A stretch of 64,000 bases of DNA. Source: JAWKWA01 sp041397765. Its GTDB lineage: Bacteria > Pseudomonadota > Alphaproteobacteria > Rhizobiales > Hyphomicrobiaceae. The notes beneath the pieces are model-generated. The model did no database searches and was not told the origin of the DNA. It saw nothing but the letters and a program-made list of their open reading frames with translations. The stretch is from contig JAWKWA010000013.1 of the NCBI GenBank assembly GCA_041397765.1, forward strand, positions 56,809 to 120,808, in the 5' to 3' direction. Below are positions 16,508 through 27,808 of the stretch, piece after piece. The translations under genes and the position numbers were made by a program. Each line of letters opens with the position of its first letter. Within the stretch, counting starts at the first letter, position 1.

Positions 16508-16882
16508 ATGACGCGGCATTTCAGCAGGGATCACGAATGGATCGAGGTCGCGGGCGACATCGCCACCATCGGCATCACCGATCATGCCCAGGAGCAGCTC
16601 GGCGACGTGGTGTTCGTCGATCTGCCGGCAGTCGGCAAGGCGGTGGCGAAGGGCGATGCGGCGGCGGTCGTCGAATCGGTCAAGGCGGCGAGCGACGTCT
16701 ATGCGCCGGTGACGGGCGAGGTCGTCGAGGTGAACGGCGCCATCACCGACGATCCGGCCCTGGTCAACAAGGAGGCCGAGGGCGGCGCCTGGTTCATGAA
16801 GGTGCGGCTGAAGAACCCGGCCGAGCTCGGCGAGTTGATGGATGCCGCGGCCTACAAGGCCTTCGTCGAGGAAGGTCACTGA
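16508..16882 (+). CDS. gcvH: Glycine cleavage system H protein
   Basis: This 124-residue lipoyl carrier shuttles the aminomethyl group from P to T protein. The lipoylated lysine is in ESVKAASDVYAP at about residue 59, with the usual acidic residue three places before it. The start at 16508 has GGAGG nine bases upstream; an ATG at 16501 is in another frame. It lies about 100 bp after gcvT and 80 bp before gcvP, in the same direction, so one operon is likely. Confidence 0.96.
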   Translation: MTRHFSRDHEWIEVAGDIATIGITDHAQEQLGDVVFVDLPAVGKAVAKGDAAAVVESVKAASDVYAPVTGEVVEVNGAITDDPALVNKEAEGGAWFMKVRLKNPAELGELMDAAAYKAFVEEGH

Positions 16883-16962
16883 GAGGCTGAGCGGCAGTGG
16901 CCGGCGCAGCTTGCTGACGCCGGCCGGCATCAGGAATGGCTGACAAGGACGCAGGAGCGATC

Positions 16963-19869
<2,907 letters not shown>

Positions 19870-20179
19870 GCGGGGCAGGGTCGTCCCGCGGGAGCCGGAG
19901 CGATGCGCCGCCTTGTCAGCATCGGGGTGAGCGCCGATGGCCCGATGCGCCGCATCGGTCGCGATTGCTTGTCGATGCCACGACCGCGTCGGGGCGACCG
20001 GCGGTCGCCCGCCATTTCAGACGAGGCGGATTGCCAACGAGGCGCCATCGCCGCTCACGGTGGCGTTCGTGGGATGTTGGGGCGAGCGCCGCTCACACCA
20101 ACACCCCGCCCGGCAGCGCCATTCCTGCGTCGTCGGCACCGCGGCAGAGCGCGACTGATCGCGGGCGCGAACGGCCCGA
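19870..20179. other. Gap downstream of gcvP with palindromes
   Basis: No gene is visible in these 310 bp. They contain one perfect 19 bp palindrome, GGGCGACC-GGC-GGTCGCCC (19992-20010), and a degenerate relative near 20080-20097. The region separates convergent genes, so a terminator is expected; the palindrome could serve as one although it has no T-run. Confidence 0.65.
19992..20010. repeat. 19 bp intergenic palindrome (GGGCGACC-GGC-GGTCGCCC)
   Basis: The arms are perfect 8 bp inverted repeats around GGC. It belongs to the family at 9791, 10158, 10242 and 14227. Confidence 0.75.
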
Positions 20180-21355
20180 TCACACCTTCATGAAGCGGTC
20201 GCGGAAGCGGGGGCCGGTGTCGGTGGCGGGGAACTGGCCCTCCGCAAGATAGCGCTCGTGACAGCGCTTCAGGGCCTTGCGATCGAGCGTGACGCCGAGG
20301 CCGGGCCCCGCCGGCACCTGAACGACGCCGTTCTTCGGCACGAAGGTGCCTTCCGCCACCACATCGTCGGCATACCAGCGGAACAGCGTCTGGCTCGGCT
20401 CGCGGACGTGGTCGATGGCGGCGGAGACCTGGATATAGGCCGCGCAGCCGACGCTCGTCTCGCCGGAATGGAAGCGGAAGCCGATGTCGAGGCGCTCGCA
20501 GGCGGCGATGAACTCGACGGTGCGCTTGATACCGCCGAGATCGTTGAGGTTGGTCACCATGGTGTCGGGCGCCTTCAGATCGTGGGCGCGGCCGAGGTCG
20601 AGGACGTGGGTCGAGAACGAGGCGCGGGTGTGCGGGCGCAGCTGTGCCATCTCCTCGTAGCTCTCGACCGGGTCCTCGTAATAGTGAATGACGTAAGGGT
20701 CGAAGCGGCGCAGCGCCTCGCGGGCGGTCGGCACCGACCAGCCGGCATTGGCGTCGAGCTTCAGCATGCGCTCCGGGCCGATGGCGGCGCGGATCTCCTT
20801 CACCATCGTCACCTCGTCGGCGAGGGCGACGGTCGCGACCTTGCCCTCGAAGCTGTCGGAATTGTGCTCCTCGACCATGCGGGCGCAATAGCGCGCGACA
20901 TCGAGCGGGGTCGCCTCACCCTGCTCGGAAACGCCCGGCAGGCGGAAGCCGAAATATTCCGACAGCGCCACCTCCTTGCGTGCCAGGCCGCCGAGCAGCA
21001 CATAGAGCGGCACGTTCTCGGTGCGGGCGCGGGCGTCCCACATGGCGACCTCGATGCCGCCGAAGGCGCGCCGCGCGCCCTGGACGTCGGCCCAGGGTGA
21101 ATAGCGAAAGCCGGGCAGGCAGCGGCGCTCGGCGGTGCCGATCTCGCGGATGTCGAGCCCGAGGAGGCGCTCGCGGAAGGCGAGCACGGCCTTCGCCCGG
21201 TCGCCGTCGGCGCACTCGCCGAGGCCGACGACGCCATCGGAGGTCTCGACCTCGATCACGGTCTTCGTCAGAGAGCGGATCGAGCCGTGGCTGAAGACAT
21301 ATGATGCGGTGTAGGGGATGTTGACGGGCGTCGCCCGGATGTCGGTGATCTTCAC
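20180..21355 (-). CDS. Enolase-superfamily enzyme (mandelate racemase/glucarate dehydratase-like)
   Basis: This 391-residue protein has both domains of the enolase superfamily. The N-terminal capping domain has IPYTASYVFSHGS near 14. The barrel carries metal ligands: D in LKLDANAGW near 198, E in YYEDPVES near 224 and a downstream acidic residue. NLNDLGGIKRTVEF and FRFHSGETSVG resemble the glucarate dehydratase subgroup, the His in HSGE being a candidate general base. Where most relatives have a KxK motif, this one has FEGKVA, so the first lysine is replaced. The substrate is probably a sugar acid but cannot be named. GGAGGA upstream supports the start. It is divergent from nrdR. Confidence 0.8.
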   Translation of the reverse strand: MKITDIRATPVNIPYTASYVFSHGSIRSLTKTVIEVETSDGVVGLGECADGDRAKAVLAFRERLLGLDIREIGTAERRCLPGFRYSPWADVQGARRAFGGIEVAMWDARARTENVPLYVLLGGLARKEVALSEYFGFRLPGVSEQGEATPLDVARYCARMVEEHNSDSFEGKVATVALADEVTMVKEIRAAIGPERMLKLDANAGWSVPTAREALRRFDPYVIHYYEDPVESYEEMAQLRPHTRASFSTHVLDLGRAHDLKAPDTMVTNLNDLGGIKRTVEFIAACERLDIGFRFHSGETSVGCAAYIQVSAAIDHVREPSQTLFRWYADDVVAEGTFVPKNGVVQVPAGPGLGVTLDRKALKRCHERYLAEGQFPATDTGPRFRDRFMKV

Positions 21356-21441
21356 AGCGCTCCTCCCATGCGACCCGCGCGGCTCGCGGTGCGGCGCCGA
21401 CGATGCTATCAGATGCCGCGACCGCCGACGAAGAGGATGCC

Positions 21442-21960
21442 ATGCGCTGCCCCTATTGCAGCTCTGACCAGACGCAGGTGAAGGACAGCCGGCCGACCGA
21501 CGACGGCACGGCGATCCGGCGGCGGCGCCATTGCGAGGCCTGCGGCGGCCGGTTCACCACATTCGAGCGGGTGCAGCTTCGCGAGCTCTTCGTCATGAAG
21601 CGCTCGGGCAAGCGGGTGCCGTTCGATCGCGACAAGCTGATGCGCTCGGTCGTCGTGGCCTTGCGCAAGCGCCCGGTCGAGGAGGACCGGATCGAACGGA
21701 TGGTGAGCGGCATCGTCCGTCAGCTCGAGAGCCAGGGCGAGAGCGAAATCGCTTCCGAGACGATCGGGCGGCTGGTGATGGAGGGCCTCAAGGGACTCGA
21801 CGGCGTCGGCTATGTGCGCTTCGCCTCGGTCTATCGCGACTTCCGCGAGGCGCGCGACTTCGAGGAGGTGCTCGGCGAATTGTCGGGCGAGGAGGCGAGC
21901 GAGACGGCGGCCGGCGGGAAAATCGCGGCAAGGCCCGCCAAGGACGGGCCGGCGGCGTGA
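21442..21960 (+). CDS. nrdR: Transcriptional repressor NrdR
   Basis: NrdR represses ribonucleotide reductase genes in response to ATP/dATP. The 172-residue protein begins MRCPYCSSDQTQVKDSR. It has a zinc ribbon with C3, C6, C31 and C34, then GGRFTTFERV and an ATP-cone domain (VMKRSGKRVPFDRDKL). The ATG at 21442 is the conserved start, with AAGAGG upstream; the in-frame ATG at 21403 would add a 13-residue tail not seen in the family. Its stop overlaps the ribD start (GTGA). Confidence 0.95.
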   Translation: MRCPYCSSDQTQVKDSRPTDDGTAIRRRRHCEACGGRFTTFERVQLRELFVMKRSGKRVPFDRDKLMRSVVVALRKRPVEEDRIERMVSGIVRQLESQGESEIASETIGRLVMEGLKGLDGVGYVRFASVYRDFREARDFEEVLGELSGEEASETAAGGKIAARPAKDGPAA

Positions 21961-23168
21961 GCGGCCGTCGGGACAGGCGGCCGGCCGGGCAGCCGGGGCG
22001 GCTGGGGGAGCGGGACGACAGGCAGGACGACCACCGGTTCATGGGCGCGGCCCTCCTGATGGCGCGCCGCGCGCTCGGCAGCACGGCGCCCAATCCGTCG
22101 GTCGGCGCGGTGATCGTGGTGCCTGGCGACGGCGGGCGGCCGGCCGAGCTCGTCGCGCGGGCCGCGACCCAGCCGGGCGGGCGGCCACATGCGGAAACGG
22201 AAGCCCTTCGCCAGGCTGGTGCGCGGGCGAAGGGGGCGACGCTCTATGTGACGCTCGAGCCCTGCGCCCATCATGGCCGCACGCCGCCTTGCGCGGAGGC
22301 CGTCATCGCGGCGGGGATCGCTCGTGTGGTGATCGGCACGCTCGATCCCGATCCGCGGGTCGCCGGGCGCGGGGTCGCGCTCATCGAGGCGGCGGGCATC
22401 GCGGTGCAGACCGGGATGCGCGAGAGCGAGGCGCGGGCGGTCGCGCTCGGTCACATCCTGCGCGTCACCGAGGGGCGGCCCTTCGTCCAGATCAAGATGG
22501 CGCTCGGCGCCGATGGCCGGATCGCGCGGGGTGCCGATGGCCGGCCGGTCTGGGTGACGGGCGCCGAGGCGCGGGCGGCCGGGCATATGCTGCGGGCGGA
22601 GGCGGATGCCATCCTCGTCGGCGCCGGGACGGTCAGGGACGACGATCCGGACCTCACCTGCCGGCTGCCCGGCATGGCGGCGCGTTCGCCTTTGCGGGTG
22701 GTGCTCGATCCTGGGCTCGGGGTCGCTCCATCGAGCCGGCTCGTCAAGACGGCGCGCGAGGTGCCGTTGCTCCTTGTCGCGGACGCGGCACGCCTTGGCG
22801 ACGACGAGACCGCAGGACGGCAAACGGTGCTGACGGCGGCGTGCGCCGAGGTCGAGGGGGTGGCGACGGTCGCGGGAGCAAACGGCGGCCGGATCGATCC
22901 GCGGGCGATCATGGGGCTCTTGGCGCGGCGGGGGGTGACGCGGCTCCTGATCGAGGGGGGCCCGGCCGTCTGGCGTGCCTTCCTCGATGCCGGGCTCGCC
23001 GACGAGGTGGTCGTCTTCAGGGCCGGCGATGCCGGCGAGCCGTGGCCCGATCTCGGCCGATTTGGCGACAGGAGCGGGCTGGAGCGGGCCGGGAGCGGCC
23101 GGGTCGGCGCGGACCGGCGGTTCATGTTCCGGCGGGTGGCGGCTCCGGCCCCATCCGTCAGGGGATGA
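21957..23168 (+). CDS. ribD: Bifunctional riboflavin deaminase/reductase RibD
   Basis: RibD carries out the second and third steps of riboflavin synthesis: deamination of the GTP-derived pyrimidine, then reduction of the ribosyl chain with NADPH. The 403-residue protein has the zinc deaminase site HAE (78-80) with PCAHHGRTPPC (C103, C112), then the reductase domain with QIKMALGADGRIA, ADAILVGAGTVRDDDPDLTC and RLLIEGGPAVW. The GTG start overlaps the nrdR stop by four bases; an internal ATG at 22041 is too close to the deaminase core. Its 3' end overlaps the convergent minus-strand gene by 11 bases. Confidence 0.94.
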   Translation: MSGRRDRRPAGQPGRLGERDDRQDDHRFMGAALLMARRALGSTAPNPSVGAVIVVPGDGGRPAELVARAATQPGGRPHAETEALRQAGARAKGATLYVTLEPCAHHGRTPPCAEAVIAAGIARVVIGTLDPDPRVAGRGVALIEAAGIAVQTGMRESEARAVALGHILRVTEGRPFVQIKMALGADGRIARGADGRPVWVTGAEARAAGHMLRAEADAILVGAGTVRDDDPDLTCRLPGMAARSPLRVVLDPGLGVAPSSRLVKTAREVPLLLVADAARLGDDETAGRQTVLTAACAEVEGVATVAGANGGRIDPRAIMGLLARRGVTRLLIEGGPAVWRAFLDAGLADEVVVFRAGDAGEPWPDLGRFGDRSGLERAGSGRVGADRRFMFRRVAAPAPSVRG

Positions 23169-23505
23169 TGATCACCGTGCCGCCGCGCGGTGCGGGACGG
23201 CGCTGGTCGCCGCAAACCGTCTGCAGGCGGTAGTCGCTGCCGATGCGCTGGCAGATCTCGCGCTTGACGGCGACGCTGCCACGGATCTCGCGACCGCTGA
23301 CGGCGATGCCGTAGCCGGCCGCGATGGACGCCAGATATTCCGCCTCGCACCAGGGGGTGCCGATCTCGGCGCCGTCTCCGGTGACCTGATAGGCGCCATG
23401 GCAGCGGATGGCGGCGGAGGCGGGCGCGCTCGGCGGTGCTGCGGCAGCGAGAGCGGCGAGGACAGGGGCCAGGAGAGCGGCAAGAGATCGGGCGGGACTG
23501 GTCAC
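23158..23505 (-). CDS. Conserved secreted protein of unknown function
   Basis: The predicted product is 115 residues. A signal peptide is clear (TSPARSLAALLAPVLAALAA, Ala-rich to about residue 31), so the protein is exported. The mature part starts IRCHGAYQVTGDGAEIGTPW and has four cysteines (CHG, WCEAEYL, KREICQRIG, QTVCGDQ) that could form two disulfides. Similar small proteins occur next to ribD in relatives, as far as I recall, but without a function. I chose the GTG at 23505 with GAGGTG upstream; an ATG at 23544 would put 13 residues before the signal peptide. Confidence 0.6.
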   Translation of the reverse strand: MTSPARSLAALLAPVLAALAAAAPPSAPASAAIRCHGAYQVTGDGAEIGTPWCEAEYLASIAAGYGIAVSGREIRGSVAVKREICQRIGSDYRLQTVCGDQRRPAPRGGTVIIIP

Positions 23506-23699
23506 GGGCGGCACCTCGGATCCTCGGGGAGGGTGGTCGAGCACGACAGCAAGCGCGTCGGCGTCCGCGCGTCAACCGGGCGATGGCGGCCGGTGCCGCT
23601 GCGGCAGCCGATGGCGCGAGGGATGTGACAGGGGCGCCGATCCGCAGTATGAGGGCAGCCCCGAGCCGGAGCGCAAACAGCAAACAGGGAGCTGAGCCG

Positions 23700-24134
23700 A
23701 TGACACGTATCCTCTTTGCAATGCTGGCCCTGTTCGCCCTCTCGATTCCGGCGCTCGCGGAGGAGATCGAGGTCGCCAAGTCGCCGACCTGCGGCTGCTG
23801 CACGGCTTGGGTCGATCACCTGCGCCAGAACGGCTTCAGCCCGACGACGCGCGAGGTCGGCTACGACGTGCTCTTGCAGATGAAGCGGGCGGCCGGGCTC
23901 GCCGACGACCTGCAGTCCTGCCATACCGCGACCATCGGCGGCTATGTCATCGAGGGGCATGTGCCGGCGGCCGATATCCGCCGCCTGCTCGCCGAGCGGC
24001 CCGATGCCATCGGGCTCAGCGTGCCGGGCATGCCGATCGGCTCGCCGGGCATGGAGGACGGCGACAATCGGGAGGCTTTCGAGGTCCTGCTCGTCCGCCG
24101 TGACGGCTCGACCGAGGTCTTTGCCAGCTACTGA
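23700..24134 (+). CDS. DUF411 metal-binding protein (periplasmic)
   Basis: This 144-residue protein has a signal peptide (MTRILFAMLALFALSIPALA) and the DUF411 domain: VAKSPTCGCCTAWVDHLRQN holds a CGCC metal site, and LQSCHTATIGGYVIEGHVP follows. DUF411 proteins are usually found with copper-resistance or copper-export genes and are thought to bind copper in the periplasm. Here the gene sits between ribD and ribE. Thirty-seven bases separate it from ribE, so it is probably in the same transcript. A promoter may lie in the 194 bp upstream gap. Confidence 0.85.
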   Translation: MTRILFAMLALFALSIPALAEEIEVAKSPTCGCCTAWVDHLRQNGFSPTTREVGYDVLLQMKRAAGLADDLQSCHTATIGGYVIEGHVPAADIRRLLAERPDAIGLSVPGMPIGSPGMEDGDNREAFEVLLVRRDGSTEVFASY

Positions 24135-24171
24135 GCGGCCGGGCCGTCTGCTCTGAGGGACTTGGACGGGC

Positions 24172-24783
24172 ATGTTCACGGGTATCATCACCGATGTCGG
24201 CCGGATCGTCTCGCGGGATGGCGGGCGTTTTGAGATCGCCTGCGGCTACGAGGCGAAGGGCATCGCGCTCGGCGCCTCGATCGCCTGTGACGGCTGCTGC
24301 CTGACGGTGACCTCGGTCAAGGCTGAGGGCGCGGGCGCGCTCTTCACGGTCGATGTCTCCAATGAGAGCCTCGCGCGCACCACGCTCGGGAGCTGGCAGG
24401 CGGGACGGCGCATCAATCTGGAGCGGGCGCTCGCGCTCGGCGCCGAGCTCGGCGGCCATCTGGTGACGGGCCATGTCGACGGGGTGGCGCAGATCCTGGA
24501 GCGACGGGCGGACGGTAATTCCGAGCGTTTCGTCATCGAGGCCCCGGCCGCGCTCGCCCGCTTCATCGCCGAGAAGGGCTCGGTCGCGCTCGATGGCACC
24601 TCGCTGACCGTCAACGAGGTCGAGGGCCGGCGGTTCGGCATCAACCTCATCCCGCACACGCTCCAGGTGACGGGCTGGGGCGCGCGGCGCGCGGGCGATC
24701 CGGTGAACATCGAGGTGGACCTGCTCGCCCGCTATGTGGCAAGGCTGAGCGCGGTGGACGCAGGTGAGGCCCGGACCGGCTGA
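24172..24783 (+). CDS. ribE: Riboflavin synthase alpha subunit
   Basis: RibE condenses two molecules of 6,7-dimethyl-8-ribityllumazine to riboflavin. The 203-residue protein has the two lumazine-binding repeats: MFTGIITDVGRI at the start and HLVTGHVDGVAQI near 99, with ACDGCCLTVTS near 40 and ALDGTSLTVNEV near 140. The name ribE follows proteobacterial usage (the gene is ribC or ribB elsewhere). Confidence 0.95.
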   Translation: MFTGIITDVGRIVSRDGGRFEIACGYEAKGIALGASIACDGCCLTVTSVKAEGAGALFTVDVSNESLARTTLGSWQAGRRINLERALALGAELGGHLVTGHVDGVAQILERRADGNSERFVIEAPAALARFIAEKGSVALDGTSLTVNEVEGRRFGINLIPHTLQVTGWGARRAGDPVNIEVDLLARYVARLSAVDAGEARTG

Positions 24784-24849
24784 GACCGGCCGCGGCGGCG
24801 CCGGGCGACCGAGGGGCCAACCGACACCCGAATTGACAAGGCGCTGCAA

Positions 24850-25004
24850 GTGGAGCGAATTGGACAGTCCTGTCCTCGCTGTGGCGCGGTACGTTCGCAA
24901 GTGTCGAATTCAAGAAGCTCCACTGGAATCATGGGCTTGCTCGTGGTTCCTGGTGTTCCGACATTTGCTCGCGCGGACGTCTGAAACGGGATGGGGATGT
25001 CGGG
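24850..25004. repeat. Bipartite double-hairpin repeat, copy 2
   Basis: A diverged copy of 712-862 in the same orientation. Shared blocks in order: GTGGAGCGAATT (24850-24861), GTTCGCAAGTGTC, GAATTC, GCTCCAC (24917-24923), GCTTGCT, GTGGTTC, TTCCGACATTTGCTC (24956-24970) and ATGTCGG (24997-25003). The outer stem GTGGAGC/GCTCCAC and GAATT/AATTC are kept, while the inner stem is degraded. It lies between ribE and ribH. Confidence 0.7.
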
Positions 25005-25200
25005 ATCGAGCCGCAGGGCAAGCGGTCCCGGCGGCGGACATGGCGGTGGAAGGCTCGAGCGCCCTTGCGGGGTGGACCCGGCCGAAGCCGCCTGAAGGCG
25101 CATGAGCGGAAAATCGAAACCGCTTGGGGGGTGTCTCCCGGGCGAGGCGGGCCGACGCCCGATGGCATCGGCAGGTCCGGAAAGGCACGGAACTTTCATC

Positions 25201-25692
25201 ATGGCTACTACTTTGAAGTCGACCGGCATGGGCATGCCGCTCGTCGGTCTCGGCGGCGCGCGGGTGCTGATCATCGAGGCGCGCTACTACGAGGGGATCT
25301 CGGACGCGCTCGTCCAAGGGGCGATCGAGGTGCTCGAGGAGGCGGGCGTCGAGTACGACCGGATCGCGGTGCCGGGCGCGCTCGAGATCCCGCAGGCGCT
25401 GCTCGCGGCCTGCGACGAGGACGACGAGGAATATGACGGGGCGATCGCGCTCGGATGCGTGATCCGCGGCGAGACCAGCCACTACGAGACGGTCTGCAAC
25501 AATGCCAATCACTGGCTGATGCATGTCGCGATCGACCTCGGCCTGCCGGTCGGCAACGCCATCCTGACGGTCGAGAACGAGGAGCAGGCCTGGGCGCGGG
25601 CGCGGGGCGGCAAGGCCGGCAAGGGCGGGGACGCGGCGCGCGCCTGCCTCGCCCTGGTGGAGATCACGCAGCGCTATGCGGGGATCGGCTGA
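25201..25692 (+). CDS. ribH: 6,7-dimethyl-8-ribityllumazine synthase
   Basis: RibH joins the ribityl-pyrimidine to dihydroxybutanone phosphate to make lumazine, the substrate of RibE. The 163-residue protein shows the family motifs VPGALEIPQAL near 60, GCVIRGETSHYETVCN near 85 (with the catalytic His in the next turn) and PVGNAILTVEN near 116. The ATG at 25201 has GGAAAGG about 15 bases upstream; the frame opens 99 bases earlier, but that N-terminus has no family likeness. The 417 bp from ribE include the second repeat element, so ribH may have its own promoter. nusB follows three bases later. Confidence 0.94.
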   Translation: MATTLKSTGMGMPLVGLGGARVLIIEARYYEGISDALVQGAIEVLEEAGVEYDRIAVPGALEIPQALLAACDEDDEEYDGAIALGCVIRGETSHYETVCNNANHWLMHVAIDLGLPVGNAILTVENEEQAWARARGGKAGKGGDAARACLALVEITQRYAGIG

Positions 25693-25695
25693 ACC

Positions 25696-26223
25696 ATGAC
25701 GTCGGGAGACGAGGACAGCACCGACGAGGGGGGCAAGCGCCGGCAGGCGCAGATCAGCCCCTTGCGCCAGAGTCAGCGGGCGCGGCGGAGCATCGCCCGG
25801 CTCGCCGCCGTGCAGGCGCTCTACCAGATGGACCTGGCGCAGACCGACCTTGCCGACGTCATCGCCGACTACCGGACGCGCCGCTTCGGCACCGAGGGCG
25901 ACGAGATGAGCCTCGAGGAAGCCGACGAGGCGTTCTTCGCCGCGCTGCTGAAGGGCGTCGTCGCCCGCCAGCGCGAGATCGACCCGCTCGTCGACGCCCA
26001 GCTCGCCGAAGGCTGGCGTCTGACGCGGGTCGACGCCATCCTGCGCGCCATCCTCCGGGCCGGCGTCTACGAGCTCCTCGCCCGGCGCGACGTGCCGGCG
26101 AAGGTCGCAATCTCGGAGTATGTCGAGGTGGCGCGGGCCTTCTTCGACGACGAGGAGCCGAAGGTGACGAACGGGGTGCTCGACGGCATCGGCCGCCGGG
26201 TGAGGCCCGAGGAACTCGTCTGA
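25696..26223 (+). CDS. nusB: Transcription antitermination factor NusB
   Basis: NusB binds boxA RNA with NusE (ribosomal protein S10) and prevents early termination in rRNA operons. The 175-residue protein has the all-helical fold motif RRSIARLAAVQALYQMDLAQ near 30, WRLTRVDAILRAILRAGVYE near 107 and VAISEYVEVARAFFDDEEPK near 135, ending in NGVLDGIGRRV. It starts three bases after ribH, a conserved pairing in this group. Confidence 0.95.
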   Translation: MTSGDEDSTDEGGKRRQAQISPLRQSQRARRSIARLAAVQALYQMDLAQTDLADVIADYRTRRFGTEGDEMSLEEADEAFFAALLKGVVARQREIDPLVDAQLAEGWRLTRVDAILRAILRAGVYELLARRDVPAKVAISEYVEVARAFFDDEEPKVTNGVLDGIGRRVRPEELV

Positions 26224-26320
26224 GGCCAAGGGCGGCCGGCAATGCGCGCGCGATGCCGGATCGTGACGGGCCGGGGGACACGGATCTGAACGGGAATCGC
26301 ATGTTGCCGGAAAGCTGCTC

Positions 26321-27538
26321 ATGACCGCCAGCCCTGTCGCCGACGACCGGCTCGCCCGCTTCAACGCACTCGTGCTGTCGGTCGCTCAGTCGCTCTATGG
26401 CGTCTCGGTCGCGACCATCATCATGGTCGGCGGCCTCGTCGGCCACATGCTCGCCGACGACAAGTCGCTGTCGACGCTGCCGATCACCACCTTCGTCACC
26501 GGCACCTTCCTGTCGACGGTGCCCTCCTCGCTCTTCATGCAGCGGTTCGGGCGGCGGCCGGGCTTCGTGCTCGGGGCGGTGTTCGGCATCCTCAGCATGT
26601 CGCTCGCCGCCTATGCGATCGTCATCGGCAGCTTCTGGCTGTTCTGCCTTGCGACGCATTTCGCCGGCTACTACCAGGCCTCGGCGCAGTACTACCGGTT
26701 CGCGGCGACAGATACGGCCTCGCTCGGCTTCCGGCCGAAGGCGATCTCCTGGGTGCTGGCGGGGGGGCTCGCGGCGGCGCTCATCGCGCCTGAGGTGGTG
26801 ACGCGGACGCAGGACCTGCTCGCCCCGGCGATCTTCGCGGGCTGCTTTGCGACCGCCGCCATCGTGGTGACGGCGGGCCTCCTCGTCGTGCTGCTCGTCG
26901 ATATTCCCAAGCCCGCGCCCCAGATGGCGAGCGTCAAGGGGGCGGCGACCGGCGCCCGGCCCTTGCGCGAGATCATCGCCCAGCCGCGCCTCGTCATGGC
27001 GATCGCGACCGGCATGGTGAGCTACGGCATGATGAACCTCGTCATGACGGCGACGCCGCTCGCCATGATCGCCTGCCAGCATACGGTCGAGGATTCGGCG
27101 CATGCCATCCGCTGGCACGTGGTCGCCATGTATCTGCCGAGCTTCTTCACCGGCCCCTTGATGGCGCGCTTCGGGCGCGAGCAGGTGACGTTGATCGGGC
27201 TTGCGCTCCTGGCAGGCTGCGGGGCGGTGGCGCTGGCGGGGGTGTCGGTCGAGCATTTCACCATCGCCATGGTGCTGCTGGGGGCGGGCTGGAACTTCGG
27301 CTTCATCGGCGCGACCGCGATGGTGACGGACTGCCACCGGCCCGAGGAGCGCGGCAAGGTGCAGGCGTTCAACGACCTGATGGTGTTCGGCTTCGTGGCG
27401 CTCTGCTCGTTCCTCGCCGGCAAGCTGCTCAACATCGTGGGATGGGACGGTGTCAACATGGCCATCTTCCCCTTCGTCGGGCTGGCGCTCGTGCTGATGG
27501 CGGTGATGCCGAGGCTCGGCCGGCGCCGCATCGCCTGA
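26321..27538 (+). CDS. MFS transporter
   Basis: This 405-residue integral membrane protein has about twelve hydrophobic segments and the loop FMQRFGRRPGFVLGAVFG near 72, the MFS motif between helices 2 and 3. RFGREQVTLIG near 284 is the corresponding loop in the second half. It is probably a proton-coupled exporter or importer of a small molecule. No substrate can be inferred, though a similar MFS gene is often found after nusB in relatives. The 98 bp gap to nusB could carry its own promoter. Confidence 0.85.
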   Translation: MTASPVADDRLARFNALVLSVAQSLYGVSVATIIMVGGLVGHMLADDKSLSTLPITTFVTGTFLSTVPSSLFMQRFGRRPGFVLGAVFGILSMSLAAYAIVIGSFWLFCLATHFAGYYQASAQYYRFAATDTASLGFRPKAISWVLAGGLAAALIAPEVVTRTQDLLAPAIFAGCFATAAIVVTAGLLVVLLVDIPKPAPQMASVKGAATGARPLREIIAQPRLVMAIATGMVSYGMMNLVMTATPLAMIACQHTVEDSAHAIRWHVVAMYLPSFFTGPLMARFGREQVTLIGLALLAGCGAVALAGVSVEHFTIAMVLLGAGWNFGFIGATAMVTDCHRPEERGKVQAFNDLMVFGFVALCSFLAGKLLNIVGWDGVNMAIFPFVGLALVLMAVMPRLGRRRIA

Positions 27539-27808
27539 GGGGCGGAGCGAGGTGGCTTGGCCGACCATGCTGGCCGCGCCGGCCTGCGACCAAAGGGTTC
27601 GGCTCATTCGCCGAAAGTCTCCGGCTCGGCGATTGCCTCATACACGGGAATTTGGCATGGTCCGCCGCGCCTTCCGCAGGTGGCGCTTGACAGGAAGGGG
27701 CCAGCCCCTTTCCCACAGGTCGAGCCGCGCGCCGGTTGATTCCATCACAGCGAGCCAAATCCGGCTCCGGTGCCGATTACCGTAGCTTCTCACGGGGGAA
27801 TTCCGATC

